8,456 bases of DNA from NCBI GenBank assembly GCA_021797385.1, contig JAJZZW010000076.1, forward strand, positions 1 to 8,456. Reading direction: 5' to 3'. The number at the start of each line of letters is the position of its first letter. Position 1 is the first letter of the stretch. The notes under the pieces were generated by a model, which worked only from the letters and a program-made list of their open reading frames with translations, was not told the DNA's origin and searched no databases. A program made the translations under genes and the position numbers. Positions 1-6,596 of the stretch are shown piece after piece. This DNA is from Thermoplasmata archaeon (GTDB lineage: Archaea > Thermoplasmatota > Thermoplasmata > Thermoplasmatales > Thermoplasmataceae).

Positions 1-360
1 CTGGACCGTAATGATGAAGCCGTTAATGAGTTTAATATAGCAATTAAATTAAATCCAAACTTCCTTGACTCCTACTATAACAATGCAGTTGCATTGAAGC
101 ATCTGGGGCGATATGATGAGGCATTGAAAAATATAAATGTTGTTTATAATCCCAATGAAGTAGAACCGTTTACAATTTATGTTGAGCTCATGTATTTACT
201 CGGGCATGAAGGGGAAGTCAAAAAGGCATTTTCAGAGGCATTTGAAGAAGGAAATATTACCAAAGAAGATATTTCTGAAGAACTGAATAATCAATTAAAT
301 GGTAAGAATTCCAGGCATGAGGAAAAGGCAATAAAAAAAATTCTGAAGCTTTATTCCTAA
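1..360 (+). CDS. C-terminal end of a TPR-repeat protein (5' partial)
   Basis: The frame is open from the first base of the window to TAA at 358-360, so this is the last 119 residues of a longer protein; the TTG at 94 is an internal Leu codon, not the start. The visible part begins inside one tetratricopeptide repeat (ending IKLNPNF), followed by a full 34-residue TPR starting LDSYYNNAVALKHLGRYDEA, with the canonical small/large residue pattern and the closing Asn-Pro. A third, degenerate helix pair follows, then a charged Lys/Glu-rich tail. TPRs are protein-interaction scaffolds; nothing here shows a catalytic activity, and the N-terminal domains are outside the window. It could be the tail of a TPR-STAND ATPase like the one at the right edge, but that is a guess. 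A second in-frame TAA directly follows the stop. Confidence 0.85.
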   Translation: MDRNDEAVNEFNIAIKLNPNFLDSYYNNAVALKHLGRYDEALKNINVVYNPNEVEPFTIYVELMYLLGHEGEVKKAFSEAFEEGNITKEDISEELNNQLNGKNSRHEEKAIKKILKLYS

Positions 361-402
361 TAATGTGGATTTCTAAAATTATTAGGTGATGATGCTATGT
401 AA

Positions 403-433
403 GCTGTGGAGGAAAGGGGCTTTTCCCTCCAGC
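403..433 (+). terminator. Bulged GC-rich hairpin downstream of the TPR gene
   Basis: Stem segments 403-405/431-433 (GCT/AGC), 408-412/426-430 (GGAGG/CCTCC) and 413-416/420-423 (AAAG/CTTT) close on a GGG loop, with two-base bulges at 406-407 and 424-425. It lies 42 bases past the TPR stop. There is no T-run directly after it, so it may be a processing or structural element rather than a terminator. The same bases are also open in two reading frames, so the pairing may be fortuitous. Confidence 0.3.
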
Positions 434-545
434 AAATGCAGAAGGCTTATCCGTTTCACGATAAAACAATATCAAATTTATGACCAGAATAATATAAGAT
501 TATTTCATAAATCACCATGGTAGATATTATTTTTGATCAGGCGAC

Positions 546-1340
546 CTATCCTGCTTCAAACTCCGATACTGTCGCCTCAGGATTTTTAACAGCCACAACA
601 CGCAGACGTTTGTAATCAATGTACCATTTGCCATTCCTGTACAGTATTGGACGACTTATTTCTATAACACGTTCTATCACCGCTGTACGTGTCTGTTCCT
701 TGAGTCCAGCAAGGTAACTTCCGCCAAATCCATTCAGCCAGTGCTCGAGTCCTTTATCTCCATCAGGCATCTCAGTGGGGCGATCGAAGTGAAGGGCGTA
801 TTTAGTATCAAACCCTTGTTGCTCCAGCAATAAAGTATATTCTCCGATGCTGGGAAAGTACCACGGATCGCGATCTGGTGCATTAATACTAACTTCCTTT
901 AAGGCTACCTTCAAAGCACTAATAACAGTAGCTATATTTCCTTTTCCTCCGAACTCTACAACAAAGCGGCCACCCGGGAGCAGTGCCTCCCAAACGCATC
1001 TGGCAACTTTGGCAGGGTGCTTCATCCAGTGTAAGGCAGCGTTTGAAAAGACAGCATTAAATTGTTGATCCATATGGAATTCTTCTGCATTGCCCACCTT
1101 AAATTGTAAGTCGGGATACTTTCTACGGGCCTGCCGAATCATCGAATTAGAGAGGTCGATGCCCTGCACTGTTGCTCCAGCCGAGGCAATTTCATTGGTC
1201 AAATCGCCTGTTCCACAGCCCAAATCGAGAATTTGTTCTCCCTCTGTTGGTTGTAATAATGAAACAACGTCTTTCCCGAAATCTGATACATAACCAAGCT
1301 TACTGTCATAGTGTTCTGCATTCCAAGTATTTTCTTTCAA
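546..1340 (-). CDS. Class I SAM-dependent methyltransferase, Tam/BioC-like, probably acquired from bacteria
   Basis: A 264-residue protein with a complete Rossmann-type methyltransferase core: SAM-binding motif I ILDLGCGTGD (37-46), acidic end of strand 2 at D62 (GIDLS), motif II FNAVFSNAALHW (94-105) and motif III LLPGGRFVVEF (120-130). The N-terminal WNAEHYD and the SNAALHW stretch are typical of small-molecule methyltransferases related to trans-aconitate methyltransferase (Tam) and malonyl-ACP methyltransferase (BioC); the substrate cannot be read from the sequence. The start is TTG at 1340, supported by GGTGA six bases upstream (1347-1351); the nearby ATG at 1351-1353 runs straight into a stop. 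The gene is clearly more GC-rich than its surroundings (38 G/C in 60 bases at 961-1020, versus 14 in 60 at 2461-2520) and uses CGC for Arg. It stands alone among degraded sequences, which suggests recent transfer, likely from a Firmicutes-like donor (inference). Confidence 0.9.
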   Translation of the reverse strand: MKENTWNAEHYDSKLGYVSDFGKDVVSLLQPTEGEQILDLGCGTGDLTNEIASAGATVQGIDLSNSMIRQARRKYPDLQFKVGNAEEFHMDQQFNAVFSNAALHWMKHPAKVARCVWEALLPGGRFVVEFGGKGNIATVISALKVALKEVSINAPDRDPWYFPSIGEYTLLLEQQGFDTKYALHFDRPTEMPDGDKGLEHWLNGFGGSYLAGLKEQTRTAVIERVIEISRPILYRNGKWYIDYKRLRVVAVKNPEATVSEFEAG

Positions 1341-1346
1341 CTTATC

Positions 1347-1351
1347 TCACC
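1347..1351 (-). promoter_or_regulatory. Shine-Dalgarno GGTGA for the methyltransferase
   Basis: On the minus strand GGTGA ends six bases before the TTG at 1340. It matches the canonical archaeal anti-SD core and decides the TTG start, since no in-frame ATG is available nearby. Confidence 0.65.
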
Positions 1352-1458
1352 ATTGTAAATAATAAAAATTCGAATTAATACGACGATACAGGTGAAAACC
1401 TATCATACCGGCTGGTGTTTCTCCGATTTATTATAATAAAAATATCGTACACAATTAT

Positions 1459-1662
1459 TTAAAGATTTACTAGCTTTCTTGGACCCAATATGGCTAACCA
1501 GTCTCCAGTATCAAGTACTTTTTTTATTATATTGATTTCAATAGATCTATCAAATATGTTTTCTACACTATCCCTTGGTTTTTCTGTGAAAATTACTTTG
1601 TCCTCCAAAGTAATATCATAGATAGTTAAATAATTAACGATAATGGAAGCTAAAATCAACAA
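1459..1662 (-). pseudogene. Decayed N-terminus of an archaeal P-loop (AAA/STAND) ATPase, frameshifted in Walker A
   Basis: The residues VIFTEKPRDSVENIFDR followed by an IIKKVLD...WLAILGPR stretch match the start of the archaeal AAA ATPase family, where a 'FDRE' box is followed by the strand leading into the Walker A loop. The frame then reads GPRKLVNL and stops. If one G is restored near base 1470 (GTA to GGT), the reading becomes GPRKLGKS, a perfect GxxxxGKS Walker A. Homologous sequence seems to begin at residue 24 (Ile, ATT at 1591-1593), eight bases after a strong GGAGG (1602-1606), so the original start may have been ATG mutated to ATT; residues before this are probably not coding. Past the frameshift no ATPase sequence can be followed, so most of the gene is lost. 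Related in type to the STAND NTPase at the right edge. Confidence 0.65.
1602..1606 (-). promoter_or_regulatory. Relic Shine-Dalgarno GGAGG of the ATPase pseudogene
   Basis: GGAGG on the minus strand lies eight bases before ATT (1591-1593), exactly where family members normally start. This suggests a lost ATG, or a rare ATT start, rather than the TTG codons at about 1660. Confidence 0.4.
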
Positions 1663-1706
1663 TCTCTGGAAGATTTGTTATCTACAATATTTTGTGTAAA
1701 TATTAA

Positions 1707-1756
1707 CACCTGTTAATGATAATATGATTTTTAAATAACAGGTGGAAATACCTGTT
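1707..1756. repeat. Cluster of ACCTGT/ACAGGT inverted repeats
   Basis: CACCTGTTA (1707-1715) is matched by its perfect inverse TAACAGGTG (1736-1744), and AACAGGT (1737-1743) by its inverse ACCTGTT (1750-1756) across a six-base loop. The three half-sites therefore form alternative palindromes. They cover the GTG start of the ORF at 1742, so they could be an operator or a structure that hides the start; they could also be ends of a vanished mobile element. A related hairpin, ACAGGTGAAAACCT, lies at 1388-1401. Confidence 0.5.
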
Positions 1757-1918
1757 TTGAAGGACAACAATGATAAAATCCAAATATGGCAATATACACA
1801 CATCTATTACCGAATAGGCAATAAACAGAGTTGTGAAAGAGAGGTTAGGGAATATAATGCGGATAGAGCAGGAGCAATTGTGGTTAGAGAACAGTTATAT
1901 AATGAACTGGGCCTATAA
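1742..1918 (+). CDS. Unrecognised 58-residue ORF, possible gene fragment
   Basis: An open frame runs from GTG at 1742 (preceded in frame by TAA at 1736) to TAA at 1916. The protein is basic/acidic mixed and looks protein-like rather than random: it opens VEIPVLKDNNDKIQIWQY, contains one Cys, and ends with an EYNADRAGAIVVREQL helix-like stretch and NELGL. Codon use (ATA, AGA, AGG) fits the host. I do not recognise the family. The NADRAGA segment faintly recalls the C-terminal ends of some transposases, but this is too weak to name. No Shine-Dalgarno precedes the GTG, and the start lies in the inverted-repeat cluster, so it is either a small gene under unusual control or a leftover of a larger one. 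Confidence 0.35.
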   Translation: MEIPVLKDNNDKIQIWQYTHIYYRIGNKQSCEREVREYNADRAGAIVVREQLYNELGL

Positions 1919-1961
1919 ATGCAATGACAGAATCAATAGAAGGAATTATTTATCAATCCGT

Positions 1962-2028
1962 ATAATATGATAAATGATTTATTATAGAATTTGCCGAGCT
2001 CAAATAGCAACTTTTTGTATCATATTAT
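1962..2028 (-). terminator. 11-base inverted repeat just past the glycosyltransferase stop
   Basis: ATAATATGATA (1962-1972) is the perfect inverse of TATCATATTAT (2018-2028), which overlaps the TGA of the glycosyltransferase. The 45-base loop and AT-only stem make it a weak hairpin, but its position fits a 3' end signal for the ATPase-glycosyltransferase transcript. Confidence 0.3.
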
Positions 2029-3557
2029 CATTTCGCTGGATAAAAACTATCATGCTCTATTAAATTTACTGACTTACCAGAATTTGATTTGGCTGCCATA
2101 AATATAGATCCAGCAAGGAAGATGCTGAAATATGCTGACCATACAATATTCAATATGATAGCAATTTTCAATAAATGATTATTTATGCTGTAATACCACA
2201 ATAGACCGGCCAGTATTGCAAGCATTTCCAGCAATAATATAACAATCTGTGGTATAGCAATATTTGCATGGCTCCTGCCCTCGCCCTTGGGTGTAACGTT
2301 GAACGACTTCTTTTTTCCTGAAACAGCATTGATAAAGGATATGAATATGTACGGGAAAGCCAGAATCTCCACGCATTGATGCATGTAAAAAGATTTTATG
2401 CTATATTTATCTGTGTTTCTCATTGTATAAACAAATGTTATTACAGTTATGAGAAGTATAGGATAATAAATTATTATGTACATATATAAATTTACACTTA
2501 AAAAAGCGATCCTGAAAAGCAAAAAAATAATCGGTGCGATAAGCATCATAAGCATGACTGGACCCGATTTAAGCCAGTACAGATATCCAGATAAATAATC
2601 GTTAAATTGCCCGAATTTTAAATTGCTTTTCATTAAGGTAGGTAATAACTGAAAACCACCCAAAGACCATCTACCCTGTTGTTTCACATATGCTAATGCA
2701 TCCTGGGGAGGCTCACCGTACCATATGCCATAGAAGTCGGCATATACAGACTCATATCCTTTATCATGAAGCATTACAGATGTTGCAATATCCTCTGTAA
2801 CAGTATCATCCTTCAGGCCCCCTACTTCCAGCAATGCGTCTATTCTATAAATTGTTCCAGAACCCAGGCTGAATGCAGATACTTTATTTCTTCCCCTCAT
2901 AACTACATGCAAAAATGGTATCTGCTGCGCTGCCGCACCCTGGGAAATTAATGTTTTAATTTCTGTGTAAGACTGTGGCACCTGGACAAAGGCTACATTC
3001 GGATCGTTGAAATACTGAAAAGTCCTCAGAAAGAAGTCAGGGACCGGTCGCTGGTCTGAATCAAATATGGAAATAAGATCATATTTATGTCCGTAGGTGA
3101 ATAATGCACTATTGATTGCACCGGACTTATAGCCCTTGCGGTTTACCCTGTGTATATAATAAATATTATTATTTAAGCAGAACTTTTTCAGAGACATCGA
3201 TATACTGTAATCTGTGGAATCATCCAACAGGTACAAATCGCCATAATTATTTAATGCTGATTTTACGGTAATCAATGTTCTTTTCACCATCTCTGGAGTT
3301 TCATTGAATGATGTAACGCACCCCATTACATTTCGTAAAACTGATACCTCGCTGTTATGAATACGATAATCCTTTGAATTCTTAAAGTTCCTGTAAAATA
3401 CTAAAAACGTAAAAATACCGAGGGAAATTCCCAGCCATAACAAGTAATTAAGCCAGATAAAATATATATTATTTACCGTAAAATATGTAACAATTCCGGG
3501 AATTACGAATATTATTAAAAAAATTCCTATGTTCTTTGTTTTCATATCAAATCGCAT
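2028..3557 (-). CDS. Membrane-embedded family 2 glycosyltransferase (cellulose/hyaluronan-synthase type)
   Basis: A 509-residue processive-type GT2 enzyme, expected to add sugars from nucleotide-sugar donors on the inner face of the membrane and pass the chain outward. Two N-terminal helices (about 10-28, 33-54) precede the cytosolic domain, which has DD of LLDDS (112-113), KSGAIN (144-149, the KAGALN box), DSD (166-168, metal/UDP binding), GSG (232-234), TED (254-256, catalytic base) and QQGRW (293-297). Roughly five hydrophobic segments follow (about 333-353, 355-378, 395-415, 430-455, 463-490). There is no PilZ domain, so no c-di-GMP control is suggested. The product is unknown; an archaeal exopolysaccharide or surface glycan is likely. 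The start at 3557 overlaps the end of the upstream ATPase by 11 bases; ATG at 3543-3545 (M5) is an alternative. Neither has a clear Shine-Dalgarno, which fits translational coupling. Confidence 0.92.
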   Translation of the reverse strand: MRFDMKTKNIGIFLIIFVIPGIVTYFTVNNIYFIWLNYLLWLGISLGIFTFLVFYRNFKNSKDYRIHNSEVSVLRNVMGCVTSFNETPEMVKRTLITVKSALNNYGDLYLLDDSTDYSISMSLKKFCLNNNIYYIHRVNRKGYKSGAINSALFTYGHKYDLISIFDSDQRPVPDFFLRTFQYFNDPNVAFVQVPQSYTEIKTLISQGAAAQQIPFLHVVMRGRNKVSAFSLGSGTIYRIDALLEVGGLKDDTVTEDIATSVMLHDKGYESVYADFYGIWYGEPPQDALAYVKQQGRWSLGGFQLLPTLMKSNLKFGQFNDYLSGYLYWLKSGPVMLMMLIAPIIFLLFRIAFLSVNLYMYIIIYYPILLITVITFVYTMRNTDKYSIKSFYMHQCVEILAFPYIFISFINAVSGKKKSFNVTPKGEGRSHANIAIPQIVILLLEMLAILAGLLWYYSINNHLLKIAIILNIVWSAYFSIFLAGSIFMAAKSNSGKSVNLIEHDSFYPAK

Positions 3558-6252
3558 TCTTTTCTATTGAAACATCAATATAATTATTCTCAATTTTTGT
3601 TTTAATTATTGTATTAACATACATTGAAAGGTTCTCCACATAAAATTCATTGTCTGCAGTAAGCAGTAAGAGCTGCTGTTTATTTATTGAATTCATGAAC
3701 TGGAAGAATACACGCCAGAATTCATTTTCATAGATTATGCTACTGCCCTTTTTATGCACGGGAACCACATCATCGATCTTATATACTATAATAAGTGAAT
3801 TGTCAATATCCTTGATGCTGTTCTTAATTTCAACATATAATTTTCCTGCAAGCGTCATCGCCTGGCCAACGTCTGTAACAAGCCTCTGCCTGAAATATGC
3901 CGGTGATAACAGGAGTATTTCTGTATCCTCATCGATATTCAGCTGATCCCTTATATCCCTTTCCCTTGATGTTGCCAGTATAATTATATGTCTGCTATTA
4001 TTCCTTGCATATTTTATTATTTTTGATAAAAGCATGATTTTTTTGGTACCCCGTTCATCTGATAGAAGTGCTATTCCACTGGAGACAGATATGCTTAATA
4101 TTTTTCCTTCAGATTCAAAACTGAAGTCATGATTCTTGTCACCACTGGATGAAAGAGGATTCTTTATGTTTTTTATCTTCCCCGGAAATAACCTTGCAAG
4201 AAATCCCCCCGCCTTTTTATTTAAAGATTTTCCATTGGCCTTACTACTTTTTTCATTGTCCAGATTTTCTTTTACAGATGTATTTGCAGAGCTGTGGTAT
4301 GAGTAATCCTCCTCAACGATGAAGGGAAAAACGATATTGTATAAATTGATAACCAGTGAATCATAATTGCCGGATTTCAGCAGATTTATTATCTCATTTG
4401 CCATGCCTGAACGGTTAAAACTTATATTATTCTTCTCTGAATATTCGTTTAATATCCTTATTACACTCTTTTTGTTCCGTAAAATGGTTGTTATATATTT
4501 CAGCTGGTCCTCACTGTATATCTTATGATACTTCACGTATGCTCTTGCTATAATATCCGGATCAATAAAATCCTCCACAGTGGATTCATCAACCCCTATT
4601 TTTGATGGTATTAATTTAACATGATCATCTATGTTCATCCTTGTGAGCTTATCCTTCAATGACCTTCCATATTCACTATCATTAAGGACAATATAGAAGG
4701 GGAAATTATTGTAGCGTGCCCACAGGGCATATGAGTATATGCTTCCCTTCTCATTCTGCCCGATGAAGGCAACGTCAGCACTTCTAATATTATTCTTGAC
4801 AACATTGTACCTGTCCCATATAAAGTTGAGTATAACCTGGTCTGCAATGGATGAAACAAAGAATATTGTTTTATTCACAAAAAATGAATCCAGAATGCCA
4901 TAGCCAAGTGCTGCCCTTACCGGGGCAAGTACATCCTTCTGCTCTTTCCAGTCATTCTGCAAGCTAAGTAAATCAACGATTTTTGTGGATGTATTTGTTC
5001 TGGATAGAAGCAGTATACTCTCAGGTATATCCAGTGGAATGAAAAAAGGGAGATGTGTGGTATAAAGTATGTATATATTAGCCGGCAATGCCTCCCTGAG
5101 AAATTCTAGGAAATTTTTCTGCTTTCCCGGATGAAGCAGCACTCCGAGATCATCCAGAAGCAAAAATGAGTTATGGTAATTACCGTTCGTACTTGAATTC
5201 AAATTTATGAACACACTCAGGAACCATTGAAATCCATCACTCTCCATACTTGGAGGAACAAAATAATTCCTTGCCATCTCAGGCGTGATCATGATAAGAA
5301 GCATGGGTTCCTTTGCATTTTCAAATCTGATTTCGAGTTTTCCCTCATCCCGGCCCCACACATCTGAGAGCTTTTTGCTAATAATATTACTCGCCTTCTC
5401 AAAATATGTGATCTTCTGGTCAACATCCAGGGAATCAATAATGTTGAGGTTAATTTGTGCCATTTTTAATAAATTTATGAATGTTTTATGTTCGTCCGGG
5501 TTTTCATTCAATTCTGTAAGTGTTACCTTATCCTCCAGTCTTTCATATGCGGAAAAGTATACAAATCTTGGGATACTCTTTAGCGGCTCAGGTATTTCCT
5601 TGCCTGCTATTCGTGTCATGCACTCATCAACTGTACGGGTCAGGTCATCCTTTAATTGATTACCAGTTGCTATAGCCTTGATTGTATCAAGTAACATAAA
5701 AATTTTATTATAATCCATTCCAATATCTAACATACTTTTGATTTCCCTGATACTGACCAGGATCTGTGATGATATTTCATCATCGTTCAGGTCACGTGCC
5801 AGTGCATCAAGCTTGTCGATATATTCAAAGATATCAGAGGTTAAATTAATATTGTATTCCTTTGTTCCCTGTTTTATGTGGTATGACGAATCATAATACT
5901 TCGTTATAGTAATATTTTCATCATCGTTCTTTTTTATCGGCGCAAATTCAGCCTCAATAATTTTAATTTTATCACCAGAAATCTCTTTATTCATATAATC
6001 AAAGCTGATATCCCCTAACTGGGTCAAATCGAATTTATTGAAGGTTTCATCATAATTCAATTTCTCCAGGGCATTCAGCAGACTGCTTTTTCCGGCCCTA
6101 TTGGAACCTATTAATACCGTTGCCCTGTTTTTTATATCAATATATCCTGAGTCTATTATTGACCTGAAATTCATTACCCTAAATTTTATTAATTGCCATT
6201 TCGTTGTAGATTTTATATTCAACGCTTTTGAATCAACACTTATTTCTGTCAT
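3547..6252 (-). CDS. OLD-family ABC ATPase with degenerate TOPRIM domain and extra C-terminal domain
   Basis: A 901-residue protein. Residues 21-65 hold the RecF/SMC-like N-terminus with Walker A GSNRAGKS (49-56); SDGFQ (338-342) is the ABC signature region; LLLDDLGVLLHPG (364-376) is Walker B with D367/D368; YTTH (397-400) gives the switch His. The stretch APVRAALGYGILDSFF (443-458) and what follows align with the TOPRIM of OLD nucleases, but the usual VEG...D reads VSSIAD (466-471): the first metal-binding Glu is Ser. IVLNDSE (521-527) and STVEDF (557-562) keep the later boxes approximately. Residues 651-700 are a Ser/Lys/Asn-rich linker with a basic FLARLFPGKIK stretch. About 715-901 is a further alpha/beta domain (see findings). 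The family acts on DNA in defence or repair; here nuclease activity is doubtful. First gene of an operon with the glycosyltransferase. ATG at 6252 chosen because the promoter leaves almost no leader. Confidence 0.88.
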   Translation of the reverse strand: MTEISVDSKALNIKSTTKWQLIKFRVMNFRSIIDSGYIDIKNRATVLIGSNRAGKSSLLNALEKLNYDETFNKFDLTQLGDISFDYMNKEISGDKIKIIEAEFAPIKKNDDENITITKYYDSSYHIKQGTKEYNINLTSDIFEYIDKLDALARDLNDDEISSQILVSIREIKSMLDIGMDYNKIFMLLDTIKAIATGNQLKDDLTRTVDECMTRIAGKEIPEPLKSIPRFVYFSAYERLEDKVTLTELNENPDEHKTFINLLKMAQINLNIIDSLDVDQKITYFEKASNIISKKLSDVWGRDEGKLEIRFENAKEPMLLIMITPEMARNYFVPPSMESDGFQWFLSVFINLNSSTNGNYHNSFLLLDDLGVLLHPGKQKNFLEFLREALPANIYILYTTHLPFFIPLDIPESILLLSRTNTSTKIVDLLSLQNDWKEQKDVLAPVRAALGYGILDSFFVNKTIFFVSSIADQVILNFIWDRYNVVKNNIRSADVAFIGQNEKGSIYSYALWARYNNFPFYIVLNDSEYGRSLKDKLTRMNIDDHVKLIPSKIGVDESTVEDFIDPDIIARAYVKYHKIYSEDQLKYITTILRNKKSVIRILNEYSEKNNISFNRSGMANEIINLLKSGNYDSLVINLYNIVFPFIVEEDYSYHSSANTSVKENLDNEKSSKANGKSLNKKAGGFLARLFPGKIKNIKNPLSSSGDKNHDFSFESEGKILSISVSSGIALLSDERGTKKIMLLSKIIKYARNNSRHIIILATSRERDIRDQLNIDEDTEILLLSPAYFRQRLVTDVGQAMTLAGKLYVEIKNSIKDIDNSLIIVYKIDDVVPVHKKGSSIIYENEFWRVFFQFMNSINKQQLLLLTADNEFYVENLSMYVNTIIKTKIENNYIDVSIEKNAI

Positions 6253-6280
6253 ACCATGTCAGTCATATTAATAGAAAATA

Positions 6281-6291
6281 ATATTTAAATT
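6281..6291 (-). promoter_or_regulatory. Archaeal TATA box for the ATPase-glycosyltransferase operon
   Basis: On the minus strand the AT box TTTAAATA is centred near 6285. The usual 26-base distance puts transcription start near 6257-6260, leaving about 5-8 bases before the ATG at 6252. No Shine-Dalgarno precedes that ATG, which fits a near-leaderless mRNA. Confidence 0.5.
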
Positions 6292-6414
6292 TATAGATTA
6301 TAGAGTAACTATCTGACTTTTTCTAATAGATAAAAAATGATTTACGTGTACCCCATAATGATAAATAGTATCTGCTTTTGAACATCTTTTCAATCTATAG
6401 GGGCAATTAAATTA

Positions 6415-6450
6415 GCTGAATTTTTTCTGAATTAATACTTGTAATTCAGC
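6415..6450. repeat. CTGAATT inverted-repeat cluster
   Basis: GCTGAATT (6415-6422) and AATTCAGC (6443-6450) are perfect 8-base inverses, and a second copy CTGAATT (6427-6433) can pair with the same right arm. Two alternative hairpins, or a regulator site with three half-sites, could form between the divergent genes. Confidence 0.45.
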
Positions 6451-6559
6451 ACTGACGTTTTAAGATACTAATTATATTTAGCTCAATACATTAGAAGTTA
6501 TGCAGTATAAAATGAATTTCACAAAAATCTACATTCAATAATAACATTAATACTGAATA

Positions 6560-6590
6560 TGAATAAATATTAAATAAAGTGAATAAATAT
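6560..6590 (+). promoter_or_regulatory. Promoter region with 20-base-spaced direct repeat TGAATAAATAT
   Basis: TGAATAAATAT occurs at 6560-6570 and again at 6580-6590. The AT box TTAAATAA (6570-6577) is about 26 bases from the ATG at 6597, which suggests a leaderless transcript starting at or next to that ATG. The duplicated element may be a second TATA box or a regulator site. Confidence 0.4.
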
Positions 6591-6596
6591 AACATA

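Larger units (their letters stand above)
6253..6578. other. 326-base intergenic region between divergent genes
   Basis: AT-rich, with stops in all frames and no protein, tRNA or rRNA signal that I can see. It contains the TATA box of the minus-strand operon at its left end, a CTGAATT inverted-repeat cluster in the middle (6415-6450) and the promoter of the small membrane gene at its right end. The space between these (about 6295-6410 and 6455-6555) shows nothing further. Confidence 0.6.

Noticed and set aside
94..96. TTG as start of the left-edge gene
   Set aside because: The frame is open to base 1 and the upstream residues form part of a TPR that spans the TTG.
514..521. ACCATGGT palindrome
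   Set aside because: Eight-base palindrome without repeats or context; probably chance.
847..1378. Three plus-strand frames opposite the methyltransferase
   Set aside because: They are shadows of the GC-richer methyltransferase gene, which has every expected motif on the minus strand.
1427..1440. Perfect palindrome TTTATTATAATAAA
   Set aside because: Such AT-only palindromes are expected by chance in this composition, and its distance from the methyltransferase start does not fit a TATA box.
3737..3946. Plus-strand frame of 69 codons
   Set aside because: Antisense to the C-terminal domain of the ATPase, low-complexity Ser/Leu-rich translation.
5285..5659. 124-codon open frame on the plus strand
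   Set aside because: It lies antisense inside the OLD ATPase gene, whose domains are clear there; the translation is Ser/Ile/Leu-rich with no recognisable motif and no start signal.
6345..6405. CCCC and GGGG runs (near 6351 and 6400) as arms of a small RNA
   Set aside because: The flanking bases do not pair (CCCCATA against TATAGGGG leaves mismatches), so no convincing structure was found.
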